Assembly (NCBI RefSeq): GCF_000485595.1
Contig: NW_014577300.1
Span: forward strand, 153,884 to 184,893
Reading direction: 5' to 3'
Origin: Priapulus caudatus
Taxonomy: Eukaryota > Priapulida > Priapulimorpha > Priapulimorphida > Priapulidae
Length of the DNA: 31,010 nt
Shown: in pieces, positions 1 through 8,505 of the stretch
Layout: every line of letters begins with the position of its first letter
How positions within the stretch are numbered: position 1 is the first letter of the stretch
Position numbers and translations under genes: made by a program
Notes under the pieces: generated by a model
The model's database searches: none
Told to the model about the DNA's origin: nothing
The model's input: only the letters and a program-made list of their open reading frames with translations

Positions 1-103
1 CGGACGGACGGACGGACGGACGGACGGACGCTCGCACGGACGGACGGACGGACGATCAAGCGATTCTACAAGCTGCATCTGACTATGTCAGATGAGCTAA
101 AAA
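1..103 (+). repeat. 3' tail of a dispersed repeat (copy cut by the window edge)
   Basis: A CGGA tetranucleotide run is followed by a spacer, an 8-bp hairpin (CATCTGAC, loop TAT, GTCAGATG) and GAGCTAAAAA. The same arrangement ends the complete copies at 1958-3067 and 13395-14526, so this is the 3' end of a third copy whose body lies off the left edge. It falls in the intron downstream of the ABCG-like exon. Class not known. Confidence 0.85.
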
Positions 104-296
104 CTGTACATAACATAGCAATTAATGCTGTTTAAAACGTTACGTCCCGACAAGATATGGTTCAGTATTAGCTGAAGCTGAAGCATGGAAAAATGCTACC
201 TAAACAAACTTTTTAACTAGCCTCAAATTTGTGGCAGATTAGGGCATGTCCGCCTAATGCCAGGTCCTATAGTCGCATGGCTGAGTTCATTCTTAC

Positions 297-463
297 CATT
301 GTAAAGTATTTGCTTGGTAGCCTTTCCTACAGTTCTTCCTAGAATGTCTTTCTCATTGGCTTTTACATAAACATTCAGATCTCGCCATGCCAGAACAGAG
401 CGCAGGCCATCGGAGGCACTGAGTTGTCGCCTTATTCTCTTTACTGTTTTGTAGTTTGAATGA
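297..463 (-). CDS. Internal exon of an ABCG (white-type) ABC transporter, partial gene
   Basis: On the minus strand a 167-bp block is open in one frame and bounded by an acceptor (TTTCTTACAG, ends at 464) and a donor (GTAAGA, starts at 296). It encodes about 55 residues, including SVLAWRDLNVYVKANEKD and, at the end, KATKQILYN. In ABCG half transporters the nucleotide-binding domain opens with a hydrophobic-aromatic strand (for example the FRDLSYSV type) followed by a K-x-ILxN stretch about 15-20 residues before Walker A, and this exon has that layout. The Walker A exon would lie left of position 1. It starts one base short of a codon boundary (phase 2) and ends in phase 1. ABCG proteins are membrane half transporters for lipids, sterols or xenobiotics; which member this is cannot be told. 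The subfamily call rests on about 30 informative residues. Confidence 0.6.
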
Positions 464-883
464 CTGTAAGAAATTATTGATAATATATGGTTAACAATGC
501 CAAGTAATGAGTTGAAGACAGATGGACTGACACTAAGAATCAGTCAGGGCCACTAAGGTGCATTTAGTAAAGCCAGTTTAATTGTTCCTAGAGTGTATTT
601 AGACAGGTCTATGCACGAAGTGGGGAAGCATAATTTAGCTATTGGTTTAGCTATTGTGGCATTTGCCATATAGGCATTCGCATAATATAGGCACATAATT
701 ATATATAGGAATATAATATATATAGGCATATTCGCCATATTATAGGCTACTTGAGGCATTCACCATATATAGGAGCTACTCCAACATTAGCACCTTCCTG
801 ATGGACAATTAACTAGGCCAAACGCCACAGTAATAAGCCAGTTCGTAGTTAGCCAAGGGGTTGTGGGACGTCACAGGTCACCG
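464..883. other. AT-rich non-coding stretch with degenerate GGCATT/CCATATA repeats
   Basis: No exon is recognisable. Between about 655 and 775 short related words (ATATAGGCAT, TTCGCCATAT, ATTCACCATA) recur at irregular spacing, giving a degenerate minisatellite. The 68-residue frame across it is low complexity and I do not consider it coding. The upstream exon or exons of the ABCG-like gene could lie here or further right, but I could not find them. Confidence 0.5.
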
Positions 884-1470
884 GGTCATTTGTGACAAAA
901 ATCGATTAAATCTCGAGTGCGGCGTGCACTCTCGGTTCAGTACGTATATGTACATGTATTCTGTGTACGTGTACACGCACGCATGTGTACGTGCACACAC
1001 ACGCACGCACATGTACGTGCACATGCACGCAAGTGAACGTGCACACGCACGCACGCACGTGTACGTGCACACGCACGCACGCACACATGAACACGCACGG
1101 ACGCACTCATGTGTACGTGCACACACACGCACGCACCTGTACGTGCACACGCACGCACGCACGCACGTGTGCGTGCACACGCACGCACGTGTGCGTGCAC
1201 ACGCACGCACGTGTACGTGTAGGTGCACACGCACGCACGAATGCACGCACGTGTGCGTGCACACGCACGCACGCACGCACGAGCACACGCACGCACGCAC
1301 GTGTACACGCGCGCACGAGCGCACGCACGAGCGCACGTACGAACGTGTACGTGCACACTCACGCACGCACGTATACGTGCACACGCGAAGACTGTAGCAT
1401 TACAACGACACAGATGCATGCGTATGTATACTGTACGGTCGAAATACGAAATATTTTGTCACAAATGACC
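884..1470. mobile_element. MITE-like inverted-repeat element with an internal satellite array
   Basis: A perfect 17-bp inverted repeat, GGTCATTTGTGACAAAA (884-900) and its complement (1454-1470), brackets the CA/GT-rich array. Similarity continues weakly outward (GGTCACC against TGACC) and inward (ATCGATT against TATTTCG). I see no clear target duplication and no transposase. Non-autonomous DNA elements that carry internal tandem arrays are known, but the superfamily cannot be assigned from these ends. Confidence 0.6.
962..1387. repeat. 22-bp tandem array, almost pure alternating purine-pyrimidine
   Basis: Variants of a unit containing GTACGTGCACACGCACGCAC are repeated for about 425 bp. Nearly every base alternates purine and pyrimidine, a composition known to favour left-handed Z-DNA. 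Stop codons are rare in any frame because of this bias, so long frames appear on both strands; they are low complexity and not coding. The reverse complement of the same unit occurs at 8285-8505. Confidence 0.9.
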
Positions 1471-1739
1471 TGACCCAGAAGAATTCGTGGCAAAGTTCGC
1501 GCATGCGCAGACTGTAACTACGAAATGGCTTATAGACCTGGGCTGAAGCCAAGTAACAGTAGAACAAGCATTTTTTTGTCCTGTTTTTCCCCCATCTGGT
1601 GCCCTGTTGAAAATATAAGACATATAAGGACTTCATTGGCAGTACAATACTTTGGTTTTTTAAGCACATGCATTCTTTTATGGACCAAGATTTTTAGTAC
1701 TGACCCAGTGCTTGAAACCCGTCTCAATAGCAGTATAAC
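1471..1739. other. Non-coding spacer, partly SINE tail
   Basis: No exon is recognised. The part from about 1660 onward may be the 3' portion of the adjacent minus-strand SINE, since the bases next to its conserved core resemble the usual continuation of that core (ACCCTGATTTG on the minus strand). Frames on both strands look random. Confidence 0.35.
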
Positions 1740-1900
1740 CGTAGTGTCAAGTAAAACAAATCAGGGTAAAATTACTTGCTGAAGGGCACAATAGCAGTGC
1801 CCAACTACAAAGCCAAGAATACAGAATAGGATCAAGACTATATATCCTCCTTTAACCAAGAGGCATACCGTGTGCTTACTATTAGGCCACTGCTCTCTGG
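1740..1900 (-). mobile_element. tRNA-derived SINE, degenerate
   Basis: On the minus strand a pol III A-box-like motif (TGGCCTAATAG, 1889-1879) is followed about 40 bp later by a B-box-like motif (GTCTTGATCCT, 1838-1828). Then comes a core, GGGCACTGCTATTGTGCCC (1801-1783), followed by TTCAGCAAG. This tRNA-like head plus GGGCAC...GTGCCCTT-GCAAG core is a common animal SINE architecture. Boundaries are approximate. It lies directly beside the 1.1-kb repeat. Confidence 0.6.
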
Positions 1901-2708
1901 TAGTTAGCAAGAACAAGTGCCGCAGAGCGACAGCGCTCATCTAACGTCTACTGCGGTGACTCTGTGGTGGAGTGGTGGGATTCTAGTAAACCCTGTTAGT
2001 CCCAAATGTGTTCACATACATGCCGAAACAGTGGAATGCACAGGGATGGTATCAGGAACCTTCTCAAAAGAATGTTCGTTGGTATCGTTATGAAAGTTGC
2101 CACGAGATGGCGCGTACGTTTAAGTGTCTTCAGATTAAAGATGGAAGCTCCCATCATACGTAGTAGCAACAACTATCTGCAAGACATAATAGGTAAGCAC
2201 TCATCCATTTACCTACGCAAGCCGACAGGCTGCAAATTGCAATAGAGAGCTGCCACCTGTAGCCAATTATCGCAGGCAAAAACTGCACCAACACATGCAC
2301 TGGCAGCAGCCACTGGCAGTGGCATACGTTACATGTAACATACTGACAGTACAGAATGACATAGAAATTATACGATTTAAGGAACATACACCTTCTTTAA
2401 CCAAATTTAGCTTTTGAAATTTCACTGTGACATTGTAGCCTCATACATCCAGGCATGTATAGATTCTACTAGCAAACCCGGCAGTCAAATTCTTTCTAAC
2501 AGACAGTCAACAAATCCAAGTTTAACCCTCCTCTTGAGGGTCAAAAGGTTATCCGACACTTACTCTTCGCATGTCAGCAGAAGGGACATTACATGGTCCT
2601 TTCAATAAAGCCATAAAAATGCTAGGTCACCGCTGAAACAAAAAAGTTTTTCAATCGCTCCGTCAGACCATGTCCTCAGAAAATGTCTAAAATCTGCCCT
2701 GTGCCCAC

Positions 2709-2728
2709 TGACCTTTGACCTGTGACCT
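2709..2728 (-). promoter_or_regulatory. Candidate nuclear-receptor DR1 cluster (three half-sites)
   Basis: TGACCTTTGACCTGTGACCT holds three perfect TGACCT half-sites with one-base spacers, which makes two overlapping DR1 elements (AGGTCA-N-AGGTCA on the other strand). This is the consensus bound by HNF4, RXR and COUP-type receptors. It is conserved in the second repeat copy (14150-14169). Function is inferred from motif only. Confidence 0.4.
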
Positions 2729-2871
2729 CCAATTTTGGCACAGTGATGGTTTTTCCTACCATGATGCTATACACCGACTATCACGAGCCTAGGTCGAGCC
2801 GTTTAGATTTGTGCATTTCCTCCCTATACCTTAAGTTAAGGAGTGAATGTTCCCCCTTCTTTTACACCTCT

Positions 2872-2891
2872 TGACCTTTGACCTTTGACCC
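2872..2891 (-). promoter_or_regulatory. Second candidate DR1 cluster in the same repeat
   Basis: Three half-sites (TGACCT, TGACCT, TGACCC) with one-base spacers. The same array sits at 14322-14341 in copy 2. Same caveat: this is a motif match only. Confidence 0.4.
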
Positions 2892-3067
2892 CCAGCTTCG
2901 ACATCCCAACTCGTTTTCGGATTACCCCCCCACGTCCCGAATATCGTGACCGTACGTCGAGCGGTTAAGATTTGTGCCCAACTGTTGACGGACGGACGCT
3001 CGGACGGACGGACGGACGATCATGCGATTCTACAAGCTGCATCTGACTATGTCAGATGAGCTAAAAA

Positions 3068-3469
3068 CTGTATGTGATATGAGGTGCAGCTTAACAGCCA
3101 GGCACACCTGACTCTGTGATTAGCTAGCTACACTCTTCAGACCAAAGTTAACCAAGGAACACAGGAGCTAGCTTGCTTATACAGTACATGGGGATCGAAT
3201 GACTCGGCACCACTCGGCATATCACCAGCACACACTTGTGCCTTTCTTTTATTTATCGATGGCATACAAGGCAGGACAAGATTACAATATCAGCAAACAG
3301 GACCCACGTATTTGTCTGTATTTCTCGTAACAGGTAGAAGCATAAGCAGTATAAGAAAATAAGGAGGGTTACTTCAGCATCAGCACATCAGCAGCACATC
3401 TACATGTTCACCCGTACAAATTAAACAAGCACATCTATATATAAACTTCTAAGCAGCAACAATACTTAA
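3068..3469. other. Spacer and 3' UTR of the minus-strand gene ending at 3470
   Basis: A minus-strand AATAAA polyadenylation signal lies at 3248-3253, about 217 nt past the stop codon at 3470, so 3248-3469 is probably 3' UTR. The part from 3068 to 3247 shows no gene. Confidence 0.45.
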
Positions 3470-3663
3470 TTACCTATTTACATATGCACTAACGCCATCT
3501 GAGGACCTTGTCGAGCCGGGATTTACAAAGGGTGTTGTTTCTGTGATCTCGGACTCAGTCGTTCCATGCCCGTACTCATCTCGGTATAATTTTTGTCGAT
3601 GCATCCCGCTCAGCTGTCCAACACACTTCGTGTATATGTCTCCTTGACAACTAGCGAAAGTAT
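3470..3663 (-). CDS. Terminal exon of an unrecognised minus-strand gene
   Basis: A good acceptor (CCTTTCTTTCAG) precedes an open stretch of about 64 codons ending in TAA at 3470-3472. The peptide is polar, with a CQGDIYTKCVGQLSGMHRQK stretch, a Thr/Glu-rich part (TTESEITETTPF) and a serine-rich end (STRSSDGVSAYVNR). It has no domain I recognise; it could be a cytoplasmic tail. The acceptor, non-repetitive composition and downstream AATAAA at 3248-3253 are the reasons for calling it. It could be fortuitous. Confidence 0.4.
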
Positions 3664-3727
3664 CTGAAAGAAAGGCCACTATAGTACAGGAGTTATAAAC
3701 ATATAATTGCTTCCAACATTTCATTTC

Positions 3728-3795
3728 AAGTATACATGTCAAGTACATGTCAAGTACATATGTCAACAGTCAAGTACATGCCAAGTACATGCATT
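3728..3795. repeat. CAAGTACATGT minisatellite
   Basis: About five or six imperfect copies of CAAGTACATG(T/C) run in tandem. They fall in the possible last intron of the minus-strand gene. Confidence 0.8.
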
Positions 3796-3896
3796 CTCTA
3801 CAGGTACATGCAAGTCTACAGTTTGGTTTGCAAATGCATGCCACATATATATTGACCTAATTTTTACGACGAGGATATTTATGTGACACTGAGAGA

Positions 3897-3958
3897 CAGA
3901 GTATAGGAGTTCCCAAGTATAGGAGTTGCCAAGAGTATTGGAGTTGCCAAGAAACTCA
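3897..3958. repeat. About 18-bp tandem repeat, three copies
   Basis: GTATAGGAGTTCCCAA, GTATAGGAGTTGCCAA and GTATTGGAGTTGCCAA follow one another closely. Confidence 0.75.
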
Positions 3959-3987
3959 CATGTATTTTGTAAAATTGTTGACCTTAC

Positions 3988-4066
3988 CATATTTACTGTT
4001 TAACATGATCTGTATCATTTTTATCCCGACATAGATAAATGGTATGGTTCGTTTGTATACTTCGTG
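3988..4066 (-). CDS. Possible penultimate exon of the gene ending at 3470
   Basis: An open 79-bp block on the minus strand has a donor GTAAGG at 3987-3982 and an acceptor-like CTATAACAG ending at 4067. It would encode 26 residues with a hydrophobic centre (IPFIYVGIKMIQIM). It ends in phase 1, which fits the start of the exon at 3663. The acceptor has a poor pyrimidine tract. Phase agreement is the main support. Confidence 0.2.
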
Positions 4067-5162
4067 CTGTTATAGCGAATTTGAATCAATATATAATTTA
4101 TAACTTACCGGAATATGTTCCAAGCATTAATTCATACGCACTTCCATGATACACTCACTAACCCAAACAAAAGCATATGGAGTACTTTGCGTGGGAAAAT
4201 CACATTTCTAGTAATCATTATAGCTTCAACTGACTGTCTTGATGATCATGCCATTAGACGCTGCCGCGGCTGCAACCATCCCCTTACTTTAGGCACCGTG
4301 CGCATAGCCGAGTGCATAGTAAAGTTAATTCACATTTGGGCGATTTGACGAGCGGTAGCTATAGATAATAGAACCCTGCTAATAATTTATATATATGTGT
4401 GTGTGTGGGTGGGTGCGTGCGTGTGTGTGTGATTTCATGATCGCGTGGTAGTACTTACTTGCGAGAACAACACGCTCGAAATTCAGTTTTGAAGAAGCAC
4501 TATAATACTGTGCACTAGGCCCCTATAGAAATGCGCGAGCACAAAATACTGACTGTGACAGTGACTGATGTACATGCAGCTAGCCTTTCACACTTCCCAT
4601 GCATGCGTCATCCGTCATACTCATAGTTTACACACGCCAGCATGTATCACGGGTTCATCGCGGTCGTCCACTATAACATAGCTAATCAGATAAGTAAAAA
4701 ATTCTGACCGATGAGCACGAATATATTATGAGGACCCCATGTGATGCAACGCTCTTCCAAGTCGAGCTATGACCCAATGACAGGTTACCACAAATCGCTA
4801 CCGGTTCATTACCCTATCGCCGTATCGGAGGTTAGCCGATAATGTGACGCCGTCTTCTGTCGACCAATCGAAGGGCCCGCGGCCCGCGTAGGCTTGTATG
4901 GCGCGATATTTTGAGGCAGCTCACTCAGAGGGGGGGGGGGTACAGGGGGTTTTCTTCCTCTCGCCTCTCCTCCCATCTCACTCCCTTGTCCTCCTATGGC
5001 CCTCCCTCAACACCTCCAGGATCCTATTTTGCATTTTCTTTTTTGAATGTCACTTAGTTTCTCTGACACTTTGCGTAATAAATGTATTTGTCCCGTACAA
5101 TGTATTTTCTCATGTATTTACTTTTCGTGCTATGGATTTCGTTTACTTTTCTCTACCAAGTA
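4067..5162. other. Non-coding stretch with a GT microsatellite and a CpG-rich patch
   Basis: A (GT)n/(GC)n run lies at 4396-4430. Between about 4830 and 4910 the sequence is GC-rich with a CCAAT-type box (GACCAATCGAAGGGCCCGCG), which could be a promoter, but no adjoining first exon was identified on either strand. Nothing else is recognisable. Confidence 0.4.
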
Positions 5163-5312
5163 TACACTCTCTCTCGCTCTCTTTCTCTCTTTCTCAATCC
5201 TCCCGCCCACTGGCCTCCCTACTCCCGTTCCTTCCCCTCCCGCTCCACGCCCCCTTTTCTCCCGTCTCCCGCCCCTCCTCTCCCGTCCCCCCCCCCGTAC
5301 CCCCTCCACTCA
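5163..5312. repeat. Polypyrimidine tract (150 bp)
   Basis: The plus strand is almost wholly C and T with CTCTCT, CCCTCC and a run of Cs. Such homopurine-homopyrimidine tracts can form triplex (H-DNA). The overlapping frames (4898-5419 and others) reflect composition, not genes. Confidence 0.85.
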
Positions 5313-5425
5313 AGGAGCTAGATAATCATATACGACGTGTAGTTGGATGTTGTAGGCTTGCAGCTAGTCTGGACTTATACACAGTTACAGTTACAGTTAC
5401 ACACAGATCGTTACAATAGTTAACA

Positions 5426-5813
5426 TGGTAAATAAACACAAAATATATTTACTACCACTGTCTAATCTATTCTCTTTCGCCTATTATTTGTAACAATGAC
5501 GTTACCGGTACCGGTATGTAAATGCAGCTCATGCAGTCGCTCCTCTGCAACACACAATTAATTTCACCGCACGTACGCCACTGCACAACCCCACAGGAAG
5601 GCAGAGAAAGAAGGAGAGATAAAGACAGCTAGAAAGAAAGAAACACAACAGAACTCGGCCTCTAGCTGTGAATTTGTGTACAGTGGCGTGCTGGCGGTGA
5701 AATTGTGTGTTGCAGAGGAACATTTGAACGGCATTTACGTGAAATTGTTAGTCGATAAAGAATACATAAACATTGAGACTTTGATAGTAATGTTTTTTCG
5801 TGTTTATTTACCA
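5426..5813. mobile_element. Foldback element family A, copy 1
   Basis: Ends are TGGTAAATAAACAC (5426-5439) and its exact complement (5800-5813). An inner inverted pair built on CTCTGCAACACACAATT (about 5543-5560 against about 5696-5720) forms a second nested palindrome, with a purine-rich centre. The same nested design occurs at 21683-21977. No coding capacity is seen. Confidence 0.75.
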
Positions 5814-6299
5814 CCTTTTTATAATTGAAACCTTCCAAGTGCCTGCATGTGGGCTGAGGTTCGTACCGACATGCAGACAGAGATGGGTGAATCCCTACGG
5901 GCGATTTAAAACTTTTCCATGCAAAGTATATGCCCTCTAGGTGTTCGGCTGTGCGGCAGTTTTTCAGGCGCAAATGTGATGTCCGTGAGTAAATTTGCGA
6001 TAAATCCTTAAAACACCAGTCAACATGTGTCAAAATCGCCTGGAATGCGGCTGATCGAAGCACGTGCCGATCTAACTTTGGCAAACTAGCCTCGGAGCTA
6101 ACTTCGGTGCTTCGGTAACCGTGGCACTCGAAAAAATAGTCTTAATGATTATTTTCTGCACATGAATTTCAATTCTGAAGCATAAGATCTTATGGAGAAT
6201 TGTCTTGCATCTTCTGGACCTTGTGGTTTTCCTCCACTGATCTCTATATATTAACTCTTAATTAATATTCGGTCCTTCGGTCACCCAGTTCCACAGACA
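5814..6299. other. No recognisable gene
   Basis: A minus-strand frame (5662-6084) runs through this stretch and into the neighbouring foldback element. It has no recognisable motif. No splice-bounded exon is seen. Confidence 0.35.
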
Positions 6300-6440
6300 T
6301 GGATTAACTTTAACTCTGAGTTAAAGCTAACTTTGAGTTAAACTCACTAACTCTGAGTTAGTAAACTCCGAGTTAAATTTGGGTTTCATAAACATGGATT
6401 AAATCCTGAGTTAAGTAACTCAGAGTTAGTATCCCATAAT
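6300..6440. repeat. Palindromic TAACTC-GAGTTA cluster
   Basis: Seven or more copies of GAGTTA or its complement TAACTC occur within 140 bp, many as TAACTCTGAGTTA palindromes. An ACATGGATTAA word is repeated at about 6298 and 6393. This looks like a small foldback MITE, but clear ends are not visible. Confidence 0.6.
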
Positions 6441-6527
6441 TCCACATAGTTAACGAAGATGAACAGACGAACATGATAGACGCATGACAGACGCATAGAC
6501 GATAGACGCACGAACATGGCAGAAGGC

Positions 6528-6720
6528 AGGGGCGGCGCCACAAGGGGGGGGGCGGTCGCCCCCCCCTATTATTTGCAAGAAAAAAGAAAGAAGAAGAAGA
6601 AAAAGAAAAAGAAAAAGAAAAAAGAAAAAGAAAAAGAAAAGAAAAAGAAAGAAACAACTTGCCAATGTCTTGCAAATGATTGGGTGGGTGGGGCGGTCAC
6701 CCCCCCCCATCATCGCAGAA
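6528..6720. mobile_element. hAT-like non-autonomous fragment with a purine tract
   Basis: It begins CAGGGGCGGCGCCAC followed by a G run, the kind of end common on hAT-type MITEs, and the same end in inverse orientation closes the piece at 9139. Inside, a GGCGGTCGCCCC-type block at 6550 recurs in altered form at 6690 (GGCGGTCACCCC), on either side of a 75-bp A/G-only tract (6580-6655). No matching right end is seen. Confidence 0.5.
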
Positions 6721-6890
6721 AAGCTAAAGAAGAGAAGATTCTTTGCAAATAATAGGGGATCGCAAAAATGAGTGATGTAGCCTCAAGCTGGACCACTGCA
6801 TCGAAAAATCGAAAATCAAGTCGAAATTTCAAATCAATTTAAACAAACCTGCCTGGAATTTGATAATCGAATCAGTGTTTTATTTTTGTC

Positions 6891-6985
6891 TTTTTTTTTT
6901 TTTTTTTTTGTTTATTTCCTTGGAGCCCCAAGTTGCGGACCATCATTTGTCGAGGATGCTGTCCCCGCGGATAAGGTAGGCCACA
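6891..6985 (-). mobile_element. Possible antisense retroposon 3' end with a poly(A) tail
   Basis: Read on the minus strand, a short non-repetitive stretch ends in AAATAAAC followed by a run of 19 A. This is the pattern left by a reverse-transcribed polyadenylated RNA (LINE or processed copy). Too little upstream sequence is recognisable to name it. Confidence 0.35.
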
Positions 6986-7059
6986 CTTGAGGGTGCTTAA
7001 CAAGCTTATAATTATAATTAACCAATGGTCAGACTGCACTTAATAATACTCTTACATGC

Positions 7060-8284
7060 TATCTTATTTTTACCTCCCCCACGGGTGAGGGAGAGGTTAT
7101 GTTATCGGGTCTGTGCGTTGTGTAACCCACGTTAGCGCCGCGCGAGCGCCGCGCGTGCCTGTGTCGGTGTTGTGAGTGTGTGTTGTGGTGTGTGTTGTGG
7201 GGTGTGACGCGATTGATATTAGTCGCGTCCAGCGACGAGCAGCCAGCCGGCTGTCCCCTGCTGACTAGGCGACGGAGCATACATGTACGGCTGGCATATA
7301 TCGTGTTATTCTGTGTTCGTGAGTCGTATGCGCGTATCGGCTATAGTCGCTGGCGGAGGCTTATGCTCTCTCCGTGAGTGCCCCTCTGTCTAGTCTTTGT
7401 GAGTGTCGTGTATGGCGTGCGTGCGTGTGCGTGCGTTCATCTCTCTCCGGTCATGGTTATTCTCTCTACAGAATACAAGAATATTGGTTCAACGTGCTAC
7501 ACATAATGTTAAAGCAAATCACTGTTCCCCTCACAGTTCCGGAGACCCCTCTTTTAAACGCTGTCCGAGTTTCATGATTGAATTTCAACGAAACCCTAAG
7601 CTAAGTTCCGGAGACCCCCATTTTCGAACAGCCGGTTCCAGAGCATACAAATTGCAACAAACATTAGTTCCAGAGCACCAACCATTTCAGGTGCGAGTTC
7701 GTTGCCAGAGCCCCCCCTCCATTTTTAACTTCGCCAGTGGCACATACCACGATACCTACCAGTATTGTGGGTGCAGTCCTCCCACGGGTTTCATTCCTTG
7801 GTTGATGTTGCTCTTTGTTCCCTGCACAATTTGGTTTTGCAGCAATTTTAGGGCTGTGATTAGCTAAACTCTAAGCTTCCGCGACCCCTGCCAGTGGCTC
7901 GGCCGCTGGACCCACCAGGGCAATAGGCGGAGCCCCTGGGGATCATCAACGTTAGCGCAAAGTGTATTGCGTACAACAAGATTCTTACGAAGTAAGCTAC
8001 GCCAAAGCCGTAGGTGCGATTCACACGCCGCGTAGCACCTGCGTAACGCAAATTGTGTGATGAATTCCAGTGTAATCCACTACGTCATTGTTAAGTGCTG
8101 GGCTGTGAGGGCGTGCCATAGCATAAACCAATCCACACTGTGCGGACACTGATACCATAGCAACCAAACTGACGCTCTTTGTATTGTAAACCATATTGCT
8201 TAGCTGTTCTACATGAGTGCTGGGGCGATGTCGAAGTTGTCCTCATTTTCGGCTTGGTTATGATTGTGTTCAACCACTCGATGA
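7060..8284. other. GC- and GT-rich non-coding region, function unknown
   Basis: It contains a CpG-rich patch (GCGCCGCGCGAGCGCCGCGC, 7135-7154), a GTGTG-rich tract (7160-7205), and a series of degenerate words between 7540 and 7715 (TTCCGGAGACCCC, TTCCAGAGCA, GCCAGAGCCCC). The 154-residue frame at 7403-7867 crosses these words, has no recognisable domain and no exon-like borders, so I do not call it. Confidence 0.3.
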
Positions 8285-8505
8285 ACAGCAGCACACGTAC
8301 GCATGCGTGCGTGTGTGTGCACGTACACGTGGTGCGTGCTGCACGTACACGTGCGTGCTTGCGTTACGTACACGGGCTGCGTGCGTGCGTGTGTACGACA
8401 CCGTTGCGTGTGGTTGTGCACGTCAAGTTGCGTGCGTGTGCACGTACGAAGTGCGTGCGTGTGCACGTACAAGTGCGCACGGCGTGTGCACGTACACGGC
8501 CTAAC
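8285..8505. repeat. Second alternating purine-pyrimidine array
   Basis: Degenerate copies of a unit containing GTGCGTGCGTGTGCACGTAC (for example 8451-8470), the exact reverse complement of the unit in the 962-1387 array. The copies are more diverged here, and no flanking inverted repeat like that at 884-1470 is seen. Confidence 0.85.

Larger units (their letters stand above)
1958..3067 (+). repeat. Dispersed 1.1-kb repeat, copy 1
   Basis: Collinear with 13395-14526 from GACTCTGTGGTGGAG to the terminal CTAAAAA, with a few per cent substitutions and short indels. Parts in order: a 5' head with an A-box-like TGGTGGAGTGG; a region with a short open frame; two internal copies of a GTCGAG-CGTTTAGATTTGTGC word; a GACG tetranucleotide tract (about 2987-3027); a hairpin CATCTGAC/GTCAGATG; and CTAAAAA. 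No reverse transcriptase or transposase is visible. The A-rich end and tRNA-like box suggest a retroposon, but 1.1 kb is long for a SINE. A Helitron is less likely because the start and the flanking base do not fit. Confidence 0.85.

Noticed and set aside
861-1473. Several overlapping frames of 80-178 codons on both strands rich in Cys/Ala/Arg/Val and His/Thr/Arg
   Set aside because: They are produced by the 22-bp alternating array, which seldom forms stop codons. The peptides are low complexity in every frame.
1958-3067. Helitron (3' hairpin followed by CTAA)
   Set aside because: The 3' hairpin and CTAA fit, but the next base is A in all three copies instead of T, and the 5' end does not begin TC after an A.
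4115-4348. Exon candidate with a GTAAGT donor on the minus strand near 4110
   Set aside because: All three frames stop within a few codons upstream of the donor and there is no acceptor close enough.
4898-5419. 173-codon plus-strand frame rich in Pro, Ser and Leu
   Set aside because: It is driven by the polypyrimidine tract and has no domain or splice logic.
5662-6084. 140-codon minus-strand frame
   Set aside because: Its C-terminal half lies in the foldback element, and part of that is shared with the other copy at 21683-21977. No domain is seen.
6516-6752. Lysine-rich frame
   Set aside because: Translation of the A/G tract.
7403-7867. 154-codon plus-strand frame
   Set aside because: No recognisable domain and no exon borders; it crosses degenerate repeated words.
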